From contig KE647152.1 in NCBI GenBank assembly GCA_000447185.1, positions 1-26,980 on the forward strand: a stretch of 26,980 bases of DNA, read 5' to 3'. Position numbers and translations under genes: made by a program. How positions within the stretch are numbered: position 1 is the first letter of the stretch; the number at the start of each line of letters is the position of its first letter. Positions 10,013 through 20,353 of this stretch are shown piece by piece. The notes under the pieces were generated by a model. The model ran no database searches and was not told the DNA's origin. It worked only from the letters and a program-made list of their open reading frames with translations. The DNA is from Vairimorpha apis BRL 01. Its lineage: Eukaryota; Microsporidia; Nosematidae.

Positions 10013-10311
10013 ATGTCTGATGAAGTAACTAAAAAATAGAATCAGAAATTGGTGGACTTAAAGGTAAACTTCAAGATAGACTTAAAGAAACTGAAGATAT
10101 TAATGATCTCGAGTCTGGTTTAGAAAAACAAACTTTTAAATTAAAGAAAACAACTGAAGAACATCCAACTATTTCTAGAGATACAAAAATGAAAATGTGG
10201 TGGAAATATGCGAAATGGGTAGCGATTGGTTGTATAATCATTGGATTGTTAGGATGGATTGTTTTAAAACCATTATATAAAACTATTAGGAATTTTTTGA
10301 AAAATTTATAA
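10013..10311 (+). pseudogene. SNARE-like tail-anchored protein, copy 1 (frameshifted)
   Basis: The sequence is the same as the gene at 11599, but the A run after GTAACT has six A instead of seven, so a TAG appears at codon 9 (10037-10039). If one A is added, the frame runs through the whole protein. It also extends four residues beyond copy 2 because a T run near the end is longer here (six T against five), giving a C-terminus of NFLKNL instead of NF. There is one coding substitution (CAT CCA against CAT CAA in copy 2). It is either a poorly read copy of the same locus or a damaged duplicate. Confidence 0.7.
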
Positions 10312-10429
10312 TATTAAAATATAATTTCTTATTTTATTTATAGTTAATTTTATTTTTTTTGTATCTACTTCTTAATGAGGATATTAATGTTAAAAATTTT
10401 TTTTTGTTTTACATTCTTTAAGATCCCTT

Positions 10430-10860
10430 ATGAATAATGATGAAGATTATATTTATTTAGTACATTTAAAACTAACAAAAATTCCTCTTGAAATTGTAGA
10501 CAAAGTAAAAATAGAATTAAGAAGGAATCAAATATCTGAAATGAATTTTGAATATTCAGAAAAAACAAATATTTAGATATTTCTGATAATAAAATTAAAG
10601 AAATGTGTAATCTTAAAAATTTACCAAATTTGATTTATTTAGATTTAAGTTATAACTTATTTAAAAAGATTAATGTTGAAATTTTTAAACTTGAAGAATT
10701 ATATTTAATAGGAAATGATATTGAAAAAATTACTTTACCGATCTTACCAAACCTAAGAATTTTAGATTTAGCCGGAAATAATATTTGTCAAATTGAAAAT
10801 CTTAATTGTACAAATTTGAAAGAATTATATTTAGGAAATAAAATTACAGATATTAAAAAT
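10430..10860 (+). pseudogene. SDS22-like LRR gene, copy 1 (frameshifted and cut by the gap)
   Basis: It starts at the ATG at 10430, one base after a TCCCT element, as in copy 2. The frame is lost at about 10568, where one A is missing from ACAAAATATT, giving a stop in the restored-copy alignment. It is open again from 10603 onward and runs into the N gap. At its very end this copy has GGAAATAAAATT, which keeps the frame GNKITDIKN. That is exactly where copy 2 carries an extra A and breaks, so the two copies together support an intact gene. Confidence 0.75.
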
Positions 10861-10880
10861 NNNNNNNNNNNNNNNNNNNN
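10861..10880. other. Assembly gap (20 N)
   Basis: A run of 20 N, a conventional placeholder for a gap of unknown or negative size. The sequences on its two sides are copies of each other, which suggests that the true gap may be an unmerged overlap. Confidence 0.95.
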
Positions 10881-11598
10881 GTATATTTTTTAATTATTAT
10901 ATAAATATACTTTCAACCAATCATATAATTTATTTTATTTTTATTTAATCGTTTTAATCATTAAAAAAAATATTTGTATTTATTTTTACAGATTTATATT
11001 ATCTAATTTAAAAAAAATTAAATAATCTGATATAAAAATAACTGTAAATAAATTTTATTATACATAAATTTTGGTCATAAATATGATAGACAAATCAACC
11101 AATAGAATATTTTAATTAATTTATTTACAAATTTTTTATTAGATATAATTGTTTTAATATTAAATGTTATTAATTTTTTTAATAAATCTATGTAGATAGT
11201 TTATATCATACTTTTAAATTATTTTATAAAAAACAGATTTAAAATTTATAAACATTGGAATTTAATATTGCTTAAATCTAAAAATAGATGATAAATTTAA
11301 TTATAATTATATATGACTATAATATAGTAATTTTAATTTAATTAATCAATATAATAATTTATTTTGGTTTTACAAAATGCAAATAAATTTTCATAATATT
11401 CTTTACAATATATTTTTATGTTTTAAATTTTATTAAATACACATCAAAATTCATTTTAATATTATTAATAATTTTAAAAACAATCAAAACTATATTACTT
11501 TTATACGATATTTTGTTTTTAATATCATAATTTTTGAAAATTAGATTTTAATTGGTTACGTGTAATTTAAAAGTATTATAATTTACATTTTTTAGTAT

Positions 11599-11886
11599 AT
11601 GTCTGATGAAGTAACTAAAAAAATAGAATCAGAAATTGGTGGACTTAAAGGTAAACTTCAAGATAGACTTAAAGAAACTGAAGATATTAATGATCTCGAG
11701 TCTGGTTTAGAAAAACAAACTTTTAAATTAAAGAAAACAACTGAAGAACATCAAACTATTTCTAGAGATACAAAAATGAAAATGTGGTGGAAATATGCGA
11801 AATGGGTAGCGATTGGTTGTATAATTATTGGATTGTTAGGATGGATTGTTTTAAAACCATTATATAAAACTATTAGGAATTTTTGA
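11599..11886 (+). CDS. Tail-anchored SNARE-like protein (synaptobrevin-type)
   Basis: The 95-aa product has a heptad-rich coiled coil (about 5-58), then KMWWKYAKW (61-69), a membrane segment (about 70-86, VAIGCIIIGLLGWIVL) and a short lumenal tail. A coiled coil followed directly by a basic Trp-Trp-Lys juxtamembrane motif and a C-terminal anchor is the layout of R-SNAREs such as VAMP/Snc. The expected central Arg of the zero layer is not obvious: the region L24-K-E-T-E-D aligns poorly with the family's L-E-R-D. A degenerate SNARE or another tail-anchored coiled-coil protein is therefore possible. There is no longin domain. The C-terminus is uncertain because copy 1 reads four residues further. 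Unlike its neighbours, it has no CCC element before the ATG; a pyrimidine tract plus TAG precedes it. Confidence 0.6.
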   Translation: MSDEVTKKIESEIGGLKGKLQDRLKETEDINDLESGLEKQTFKLKKTTEEHQTISRDTKMKMWWKYAKWVAIGCIIIGLLGWIVLKPLYKTIRNF

Positions 11887-12009
11887 AAAATTTATAATAT
11901 TAAAATATAATTTCTTATTTTATTTATAGTTAATTTATTTTTTTGTTATCTACTTCTTAATGTAGGATATTAATGTTAAAAATTTTTTTTTGTTTTACAT
12001 TCTTTAAGA

Positions 12010-12014
12010 TCCCT
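12010..12014 (+). promoter_or_regulatory. CCC-type element of SDS22
   Basis: TCCCT lies one base before the ATG at 12016. The identical element occurs before copy 1 (10424-10428). Confidence 0.55.
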
Positions 12015-12015
12015 T

Positions 12016-12673
12016 ATGAATAATGATGAAGATTATATTTATTTAGTACATTTAAAACTAACAAAAATTCCTCTTGAAATTGTAGACAAAGTAAAAATAG
12101 AATTAAGAAGGAATCAAATATCTGAAATGAATTTTGAATATTCAGAAAAAACAAAATATTTAGATATTTCTGATAATAAAATTAAAGAAATGTGTAATCT
12201 TAAAAATTTACCAAATTTGATTTATTTAGATTTAAGTTATAACTTATTTAAAAAGATTAATGTTGAAATTTTTAAACTTGAAGAATTATATTTAATAGGA
12301 AATGATATTGAAAAAATTACTTTACCGATCTTACCAAACCTAAGAATTTTAGATTTAGCCGGAAATAATATTTGTCAAATTGAAAATCTTAATTGTACAA
12401 ATTTGAAAGAATTATATTTAGGAAATAAAAATTACAGATATTAAAAATGTTAAACATTTAGATAAGCTTCAAATTTTTGATTTACAAAATAATTTAATCG
12501 AAAAATTAGATTGTTTTGTTTTACCTTTATCATTAAAATGTATCATGTTAAGTGATAACAAAAAATTAAAAAGTTTAGATAATATAAAACTGTTAAATCA
12601 TTTAGAAGTTGTTGGTCTGGAACGTACAAATATTAAAAACATAGAAACAAATGCAACAGTATGGTACAAATAA
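12016..12673 (+). CDS. SDS22: SDS22-type leucine-rich repeat regulator of protein phosphatase 1, one-base frameshift
   Basis: The protein is a run of ~21-22-residue leucine-rich repeats of the SDS22 class, for example NLPNLIYLDLSYNLFKKI, LKLEELYLIGNDIEKI and LPNLRILDLAGNNICQIENL. The simple frame stops at 12442-12444 after LYLGNKNYRY. An extra A there (AAAAA at 12426-12430; copy 1 has AAAA) causes the break. Removing it continues through ITDIKNVKHLDKLQIFDLQNN, VLPLSLKCIMLSDN and LNHLEVVGLERTNIKNIE to a stop at 12671-12673, 218 aa in total. That is shorter than yeast Sds22 but keeps about eight repeats. In other eukaryotes Sds22 binds PP1 catalytic subunits and controls their maturation and mitotic activity. 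Another SDS22-type LRR protein is the main alternative. Confidence 0.78.
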
Positions 12674-12819
12674 TTGTTTAATACATTAAATTTTATTTTT
12701 TGGAATTTTAAAAGATTATAAAATTTAATGTTTGTTACCATTTATTTTATAAAAATAATGAGTAATAAATTTTTTAGATAAATACAATACCTTGCCATTA
12801 CAAAAAATTTAGTTTTTAA

Positions 12820-13183
12820 TCATACTTTTGTTCTTGATAATCCTAACTTATAAATAATCAAAATTTTTTTATATTCAAAATCCATTTTTTTAACTAAGTT
12901 TGATATTAATGGTGAAATAAAATTTTTATGCACATCATTTTTTGTTTTTAAAATATTATTTATTGTAGAATTTATTTTTCTGTATTTGTTTTTAGAAGTT
13001 CAGTTTCTTTTTCATTTTTATTAGAATTAAAAATCGGTCGCTTTATTTTTTATTTTTTATAAAATACAAAAATTGACCTCTAATTTTAATATTATTTCTA
13101 GCAATTAAAAATGAATCATTGCATATGTTTTGTTTTGAATCAGTATAGTATTTTATTACTTCATATAATATATCGTTATTCAT
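12820..13183 (-). CDS. Hidden ~121-aa hypothetical gene with two homopolymer frameshifts
   Basis: No single frame here is long, but three consecutive segments join if one A is added at each of two A runs on the minus strand (13046-13058 and 12975-12979). Segment 1 starts at the ATG at 13183 (46 codons: ILYEVIKYYTDSKQNICNDS, then FLIARNNIKIRGQFLYFIKN). Segment 2 carries KRPIFNSNKNEKETELLKTN. Segment 3 carries INSTINNILKTKNDVHKNFI and LVKKMDFEYKKILIIYKLGL, ending at a TGA at 12820-12822. The mixed composition and repeated one-base deficits match the confirmed cases elsewhere in the window, so I think this is a real gene. I do not recognise the family; it looks largely helical, with no signal peptide. 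It converges with SDS22, about 146 bases from that gene's stop, and no CCC element precedes the ATG. Confidence 0.6.
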
Positions 13184-14851
13184 AAATTTAATAAATTTCT
13201 GTATTTAAAAAATTTCTATTTTTATTCATTGGTGTTTTATATATATAATAATCAATAAATATTATATTGATTTGTAACAAAAGTGATATAAAATATTTTT
13301 ACATCAAAAAGTCAAATTAATTAGAACATAGTATATTTATTATGCTATTAACACGTAAATTAAATATTATAAATACTAATATGCAAATAATAAATTAATT
13401 TCTTTTTAAAATAAATCTGGTTTATTTTATTTATCTTTTTTAAGGATTAAAAAAATTTGTTGATTATTTATAATTATTTATTATCAAGAAAAATAAGATT
13501 TAGATAAGATTATTTTTATTTAATTAAAAAAAAATTTATGAAGTATAATTTAAAATAACTTTTTAAAGATATATAAATTATCTTGTGCAATTTATTTAAA
13601 GACATGATTAAGAATTTGTTATTTTAATTAGATAATGAAGTTAAAAATAAAAATTTTATTAAATCTTAAAAATTAATAATTTTTAATTATTTTTTAAAAA
13701 GTTAATGTTAAAATGTATTTGTAATATATAAACCTTAAAATGATTTTACATATATACTTTTATAATTATTTTTTTTATTGTAAAATTATTATCATTATGT
13801 TTCAAAAATTTAAATAGTATATAAGTGTATTTATAATAAAAAATTAATTTTAAGTTTATATATCAAAACAAACAAATTTTTTTAATTATATTATTATAAA
13901 AATTTGATGTCATATAATTTTAAATAGATATTGTTTCATTAAATTTAAAGTTGTGACAATTTTAATTTAATCAATCATAATTTTAAATAATTTTAAGTTT
14001 GTAAAAATGTTTTTTAAATAAATATTTTGAATTAATGGCTGTAAAAAAAATTAAATTCTAAAAACCATATATCTAAAATTGTTTTATAAATAAAGTATAA
14101 AAATTAATTTGTTAAAATTTTATTAAAATAACTTAATAATATTTAATTTAGTATTTATATAGAAATAAAAAAGTTATAAGTAAAAACATCATAAAGTAAT
14201 AATTGTAAACAATAACACTTAGTTTTGATAAAAAAAAATTTCTAAAATGAAATTTATTTGACCTTGGTTAAAATAACAATATTAAAATTTTTAAAAACTT
14301 TAATTTAATATGATTTTTTATTTTCAGTTTATAAATTTCTTTTTTATATTTTAAAACTATTTTAATGTAAATTTTTTTATCTTATAGATATTCATTAATG
14401 TTATTTTTAATAATTTTGTTATTTATATTTACTTCCCTAAAATTACAGAAGCTATTATAATTTATTAAAAATATTTTAATTAGATAAGAATGTAAATGTT
14501 CATATAATTAATTTTTTTAATTACAAAATTATAAATGTATTTATTTATAAACTAATTAATATATTGGATGTATTGTCTATTTTTTATCAGGAATTTTAAA
14601 TATTTATTTATAAATCTAAAGCATCTCTTTTACCGTTTTCAAAGACATAAAATTTAAATAATAAATTATAATAAATAGATCTAGAAAAACAATAACTATT
14701 AAATGATAACATAAACATTTAAAATTAGAATATTTGATTTTTTTATCATAAGAATCATTATTACATCTTTGTATTCTTTTATACATATAATTTTATTGTT
14801 ATATGTTTTAAATCGATTGAAATATAAATCATATTTTTTATATATAATTTA
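13184..14851. other. AT-rich intergenic region
   Basis: A/T runs throughout; no open frame, RNA gene or clear repeat can be supported. Confidence 0.4.
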
Positions 14852-15049
14852 ATGTTTTATGGCAAAGTTTTGCGGAAGAGCTTCAAAGCTAAGGAAATCT
14901 TTACAAGAGACTTAGTTTGTACAAGTTCTTTTGTGAAAATACTTTTATTTACGTTTTTATGTTGTACTGGAACGTTTCTCATTTCTCTTCTTGCTTGCTA
15001 TATAATAGGGGTTAATCCCTATTTATATTTTAATTGTTTTAGAAAATAA
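14852..15049 (+). CDS. Small single-TM hypothetical protein (65 aa)
   Basis: I do not recognise it. It has a basic N-terminal region (KVLRKSFKAKEIF), then a cysteine-containing hydrophobic stretch (about 26-55: FVKILLFTFLCCTGTFLI then SLLACYIIGV) and a short tail ending CFRK. Its codons include CGG, AGC, TTC, CTC and GGG, richer in G+C than those of neighbouring genes and far richer than the flanking spacer. This argues for coding constraint or a foreign origin. There is no CCC element; the ATG follows pure A/T. It could be a small ER or mitosome membrane subunit, or a fragment of an element-encoded protein. Confidence 0.5.
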   Translation: MFYGKVLRKSFKAKEIFTRDLVCTSSFVKILLFTFLCCTGTFLISLLACYIIGVNPYLYFNCFRK

Positions 15050-16234
15050 AAGTAATTAATACATAAATTGAATTTTATATTTAAAAATGATAAATTGAAC
15101 AATTAAATTTATTAGACAAATATACTTTCATAACTTAATAATACAATTTAAAAAAAATTTAATTAGTGTAAAATTTTTAATTAAGATATTTTCAATATTA
15201 TAAATATAAATAAAAAAATCTATTCATAATTTAAAATATATGATAATTTCAATATTTAATTATTAAATTTTTTTACATGATTAACATGTGACATATAATT
15301 ATTTTTTTGTAATATCAAAATTTCCATAATTAAATAAATTTATTTTCTTATTACAACAATTAAATTTATTTTTAGTTTAGCTATAAGAAAAAACAAAATT
15401 ACTAGAATTAATTACAAAACATTATTTTTTATAAAACATCATTCAATGGTATGATTATCATATTATTTAATTGAATTAAGTTATAATCTTGGCAGGGGTG
15501 ATATGTATATTTATTTAAGCTTTGAAAGATTTTTAATTAGTAATATATCTACATAACATCAATTTTTTTATAGCTATCAGCATTTATATTTGTTATTTCA
15601 ATGTGAAAAATAAAAATTTTTAAAATAATGTTTATCTCCTTTAGTAAAAAAGTTTCTAATTTATTGATTTTTATATGTTTTAATGCTTAATTAAAGATGA
15701 TGATTTCAAAACAAAATCAAAGTAAATTATAAATGAGTGATATTTATTTATTTTTTATATATATCTGATATACTTTAAATTAATTTATATAAATCAAAAC
15801 TACTTTTTCTTTAGGAAGTATAAAATTTTCATATATGTATATATATTTTTTATATGTTTAAAAATTTAGGATTATTTATTTATTAAATATTGATTAAAAT
15901 TTATATTGTTAAAATCTATACAAATAATTATTTTTTTTGTTTTCTACTAATATTCTATAATTATAAAATTTAAATTTTTTATACTTCTTACAATTAAAAT
16001 AAATACTTTTAAAATTTACTTTTATTTTGTTCATGTTATAAAATTTTAGTTTTTATTTAGTTTAGACATTTATATAACCAAAATATATAAACATAATTAA
16101 AAAAAATTTTATTGAATAAACAAAAAAAATAATTATAAAATTTTTCTGCTATAATAAATAATCTAAAAATATATTATAAACTTCCTCAAATGTTGAGATG
16201 CTTAAATTCATTTTAAAATCACAATATAATTTTA
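15050..16234. other. AT-rich intergenic region
   Basis: I see no gene. A short G-rich patch (GGCAGGGGTG at about 15490-15500) stands out but has no tRNA-like arms or open frame. Confidence 0.4.
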
Positions 16235-16239
16235 TCCCT
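16235..16239 (+). promoter_or_regulatory. CCC-type element of the exportin gene
   Basis: TCCCT lies 4 nt before the ATG at 16244. It supports translation starting with the short upstream segment rather than at the internal ATG at 16468. Confidence 0.55.
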
Positions 16240-16243
16240 CAAA

Positions 16244-18450
16244 ATGAAACTTGAACAACTTTTTCATGAATTAACGAATAATCCCAATGTTATTAAAGAT
16301 ATTGAAGAGGAAATACAACTTCTTATTATGTCTCCATCTTTAGAAAATACATATACATTATATAATTCACAAATTCCAGAAATGCGAATTTATGCTTTAA
16401 AAGTTATAGAAGAGAGAATTAAAATGAAAAAAGAGAAAAATGTAACTTTAGAACAAGAAATTTTTTTATGAAAAATATTATTTACATAGATTCACATAGT
16501 AAAACATCAGAAGTTTTTGCAAAATTAGGATTATATGAATGGCCTAAAAATTTTTCTGATTTTATTCAAATAATTATTGATTTAATATCTTTACACAAAG
16601 AAAATGGATATAAGATTTTGTATAATTTTTTACATTTAGTAAATAATAGTCAAGAGATAAATGAAAAAAGAAAATGTGAATTAAAATCAGCAATAGGCAT
16701 AATAAATAAAAACTATATGAATCTTTTTGAGGACGACTTTGTCAAATATATAATTCCAATTTTAACAGAATTACTTAAAATTATTCCAAAAGATTTCGAT
16801 TATTCAATTATTTTTAGAAAAGGAGCTGAATTTCCAGAAAGTACAATTGAATTTATTAATGAAAGAGGAGATGATGTTAATTTAAAAGATATTATTGATC
16901 TTTCTAGTAAGTTACCAATAAATATAGGTATGTTAATTTTTTTTAATAATTTAAAAAATAAATCTCCAAACTGTGAAAATGTCTCACTTATGTATGAATA
17001 TATGTTGAAAGGACTTAGAACAAATTTAACAACTTTCTTAGTATCATTAGAATTTTGGAATAAATTTTTTTCTTCAAAGAATAAAGACGAATTTGTAGAT
17101 TATATTCTAACTGAAGTTGTAGTTATTTTTTCAAATATGGAAGTATCTCAAAGATTAGAATCTGAAAGTGAGGTTTTTGGATTTTTTAATTTGATAATAA
17201 AAAAATTTCCACAAAAAATTCTTGAATTTTTACAAACAAAAGGAGATAAACTGGAAAGAAAAATTGGATTGTATTTTATAAAAAAATTGCATACTTTTAA
17301 TCCAGATATTAATTTATCTTCATTACATTTTAGTGATATTATTATAAACGGAACAATCATGGAATTTACTAATAATCCAAGATCAATAGATATAATAAAA
17401 GAGTTGGATCTATCTGACAAGGAATCTGCTAAATTAGTTATAAAAATAATTAACAAATTTGCTTTATCAAATGATATGCTGAATGAAATTATAAAAGCTT
17501 CAATTTTTTCTGATAAGGAAAACGCTAATGAAGTAATTGTTGAATGTTGTATTAAACTGAATAATATTGAATCATTTGATGGTAATTGGGATTTGGATAA
17601 ATATATAAGATTTTTTTATTATTTAAGACGCATACCTATGCGTGTTTGTCAATATGCACCAAATTTTTACAATGAATTTCTTTTAAAAAGTCCATTTGAT
17701 AGATGTTTTTCAATTTTAAAAATGTTAGGAAATTTTCCAAAAGAATTATATGAAAAAATTTACAATGATATTTATCGATATTCTTACGAAGATTTAAGTT
17801 GGTTTAATTGCGATCTTTTAATATACATGCAAATACAAGAACCTTACATAAGACGAGAAGTTGCACGAATTTTACACGATTGGACAGAAAATGAAACTAC
17901 AGATGCGTTAATTCAATGTGTTAGATCACTATTAAATGTAATTTCAGCAGGTATAAATAACTCAAATGCTATAAATATCGCTTATAAACCAATTGATATT
18001 TTGTTTGATTTATTAAATATTGATGATAGTGGTATTGTAAGAAGAATTTGTGAAATGTTTTGTATGTATAAAAATGTTTATGATGTTAAAAAAGCAACAT
18101 ATTACCTTATTGTGAATTATAACTCAAGTTTCGTTGAAGCTTCACATTTAAATATTTCCTCTGCATTGACTAAATGTATTAAAGAAAAAGATGGGCCAGA
18201 GGCTTTAAGTTCCATACTTTGTGATGTTACATATGATAATTGTAAAAATTTACAAACTGAGTGTTTAAAATATAATACGAAGCGAGCACAAGCTCTTGTG
18301 AGAAATTTTTTGCAACGTTTTAAAGGAAAACCTCTTAATACTTTATATGAGGATAATTTTAAAATCAAAGAGCAAAATTTTTTAAATAAATCAAATATGA
18401 AAACTACAAGCGGATTAGATGTAGAGTTTGATAATACATTTTTTAATTAA
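16244..18450 (+). CDS. Exportin-like karyopherin (exportin-T/Los1 or Xpo5-like), split by a T7 run
   Basis: Two overlapping frames (16244-16471, 75 aa; 16468-18450, 660 aa) meet at a run of seven T (16461-16467). One more T fuses them into about 735 aa (EQEIFF-MKNIIYIDS). The fused N-terminus has the importin-beta/exportin layout. MRIYALKVIEERIK resembles the first HEAT helices. The stretch KTSEVFAKLGLYEWPKNFSD followed by FIQIIIDLIS matches the exportin N-terminal region (K----A-----YP--WP-FF--L). NNSQEINEKRKCELKSAIG is the next conserved exportin block. The rest is all-helical repeats without other domains. It should bind Ran-GTP and carry cargo, probably tRNA, out of the nucleus (inference). 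It is shorter than yeast Los1 or Crm1. The only CCC element precedes the short frame, which favours a single gene. Confidence 0.65.
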
Positions 18451-20101
18451 TAAAATTTAATATTAAATACTTATAAACCTACAAATAAAACATTTCTATT
18501 TATTAACAATATTACATATTTTAATCTTGCATAAGTTTTATGTTTATTAAATTTAAAATTTTTATTTATTCATATGATACAGCTTTTTGGTAATTTTAAT
18601 TATCATATTGTATAAATTAAATTTTTTTAAATCAATAATAGATTTTCTTTATACAAATTAATAATTGAAATTCTATCATAAAAAACTATGATTTTGTTAG
18701 TTAAAGAATTTAAAAATCATTTTTTGAAAAAAAATTATGTTTACAAACAAATTATAATAATATTTACTTTTAATAAAAATTAAATAAGAAAACAAAAATC
18801 TAAAAAAAAATTATATAATATTACATGATATTAAAATTGTAAAAAGTTAAATTTGAGATAAAAAATAATTTTAAATATAAAAATGTACAAGATTAATTTA
18901 TATTTTATTATTTTTTACTACATAAGATATAATAAGATTATATTCTTTTAATATAAATGTTTTATATTTAAAATTTAATTAAAAACAATAAAAAAATTAA
19001 AACGTTAAAAAAGGAACTTTATTAAATTAATTTAAAATAATAATTTTATTTTTTATACAAAATCGTGTAACATAAATGTTTTATTTACATTTTAACAATA
19101 ATAACAAAAAATAAATTACTAAAATACTATTTTTTTTCACTTTTTATTTTGATATTATAATTAATCTTATAATATTATGAACTTTTTTTTTTCATAAATC
19201 AAACAAAAAATTTTATAATAAAGTATTTGATAACTATAAAATTTTAAAATAAATTAAACTTTAATGCATCTTCGATATTTATTAAAATAATTTAATTATG
19301 ATTATAAAATTTTTATTATTTATAATAAATTTTATAAAATAATATCTAGAATAAAATCAAGCTGTTTCATAATATTATCGAGAAGTATTAATTTTTCAAG
19401 AATTAAAATATGTTAAAATAAATATTTTTTTTACTTATAAAATTTGATTATAATTTTATAGAATTAAAATCTTTAATACATTTAAAGCTTTTATATGATT
19501 AGATATGATGTTATATATTGAAAGTTTTGTAGCAAAAAAATATAGATGTATGTTTTTTAGTAAATTTAGTATAAAAATATTATAGTTACGATTTTAAATA
19601 GTTGTAAAAATTAAATTTTAAAGTTTTACCAGTATATCTTTCCAAAATATTCATTATTTATATTTTTTTTATAAATCAATTTTTAATAATTCTTTAAAAT
19701 TTGTGAAAGAAACATTATATTAAAAATTGGTTATAAATGCCTTAATAATTATTTTATTTCATCAATTTTAATAATTTGTATTTTTACAAATGAAAAAAAT
19801 TATATTTAAATCTTATTTTTTTTCACATTAAAATAATTATATTAAAAAATATACAAAAATTTTTATAAAAATTGAAAATCTAGTATACAATTTGTTTTGT
19901 GTAAATAAAAACGATATTTAAATATGTTTTAAAATTTAAATTTATAACTAGCAATTCATTATTTAAATTAAAAAAAACTAAAATTTTATAATCCTATTTT
20001 TTATGTTTATATAATTTAAAAATAATTAAATAAACCACTTATTCAATTTATAAATAAAGGAGAAAGGAGATTACATTCAAAAATAATTTTGTAAAAAAAT
20101 T
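18451..20101. other. AT-rich intergenic region
   Basis: A/T runs throughout; nothing supported. Just before the next ATG is a purine-rich tract, GGAGAAAGGAGA (20059-20070), which stands out against the background. Confidence 0.4.
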
Positions 20102-20353
20102 ATGCAAGAAACTGAAGAAAAAATTATAAATGTTGGAAATAACTATATAACAGAAACGGAACAGGTTTATATTAAAGGTAGTTATCCAGACGCACCACAA
20201 AATAGAGAACAACTTTCATATGAAAGTAATTCTGCATACAAATTTAGTACAAATAGAAAATATTATATAGTTGTTATGACATTGTGCACATGTATTATGA
20301 TTTTATTAGGAACTGTTTATATAAAACAGCAAGAGAAAAAAAATTATGAATAA
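20102..20353 (+). CDS. Small single-TM hypothetical protein (83 aa)
   Basis: I do not recognise this protein. Residues 1-52 are hydrophilic, rich in Glu, Asn, Tyr and Ser (IKGSYPDAPQNREQLSYES). Residues about 54-73 form one membrane segment (YYIVVMTLCTCIMILLGTVY), followed by a short charged tail KQQEKKNYE. The layout suggests a type II or tail-anchored membrane protein with its larger part in the cytoplasm. It has an ATG start and no CCC element, but the purine-rich tract at 20059-20070 lies about 31 bases upstream. Balanced amino-acid composition in the N-terminal half argues against a chance frame. Confidence 0.55.
   Translation: MQETEEKIINVGNNYITETEQVYIKGSYPDAPQNREQLSYESNSAYKFSTNRKYYIVVMTLCTCIMILLGTVYIKQQEKKNYE

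Larger units (their letters stand above)
9241..10860 (+). repeat. Copy 1 of a ~1.6-kb near-identical direct duplication flanking the N gap
   Basis: The block holds an upstream flank, a SNARE-like gene and the first two thirds of SDS22. It matches 10881-12448 almost base for base. Copy 1 ends exactly at the N run and copy 2 begins exactly after it, the pattern expected of two overlapping contig ends placed side by side. Differences include homopolymer length changes, several substitutions and a 54-base segment present only here (9503-9556). Confidence 0.9.
10881..12448 (+). repeat. Copy 2 of the ~1.6-kb direct duplication
   Basis: This is the counterpart of 9241-10860. It lacks the 54-base segment found in copy 1 between two AGATAT hexamers and differs at several single positions in the flank. 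Its genes are in better frame than copy 1, and unique sequence continues beyond 12448. Confidence 0.9.

Noticed and set aside
11570..11598. Possible 3' splice site (pyrimidine tract plus TAG) just before the SNARE-like ATG
   Set aside because: No matching 5' exon, donor or branch sequence could be identified upstream, and the ATG frame is complete without it.
15480..15505. G-rich patch as a possible tRNA or structured RNA
   Set aside because: No acceptor, anticodon or T-arm pairing is visible around it.
17148..17456. 102-codon minus-strand frame inside the exportin gene
   Set aside because: It is an antisense shadow of a convincing helical-repeat coding sequence, and has no independent start signal.
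18117..18368. 83-codon minus-strand frame inside the exportin 3' part
   Set aside because: It is an antisense shadow of the exportin frame.
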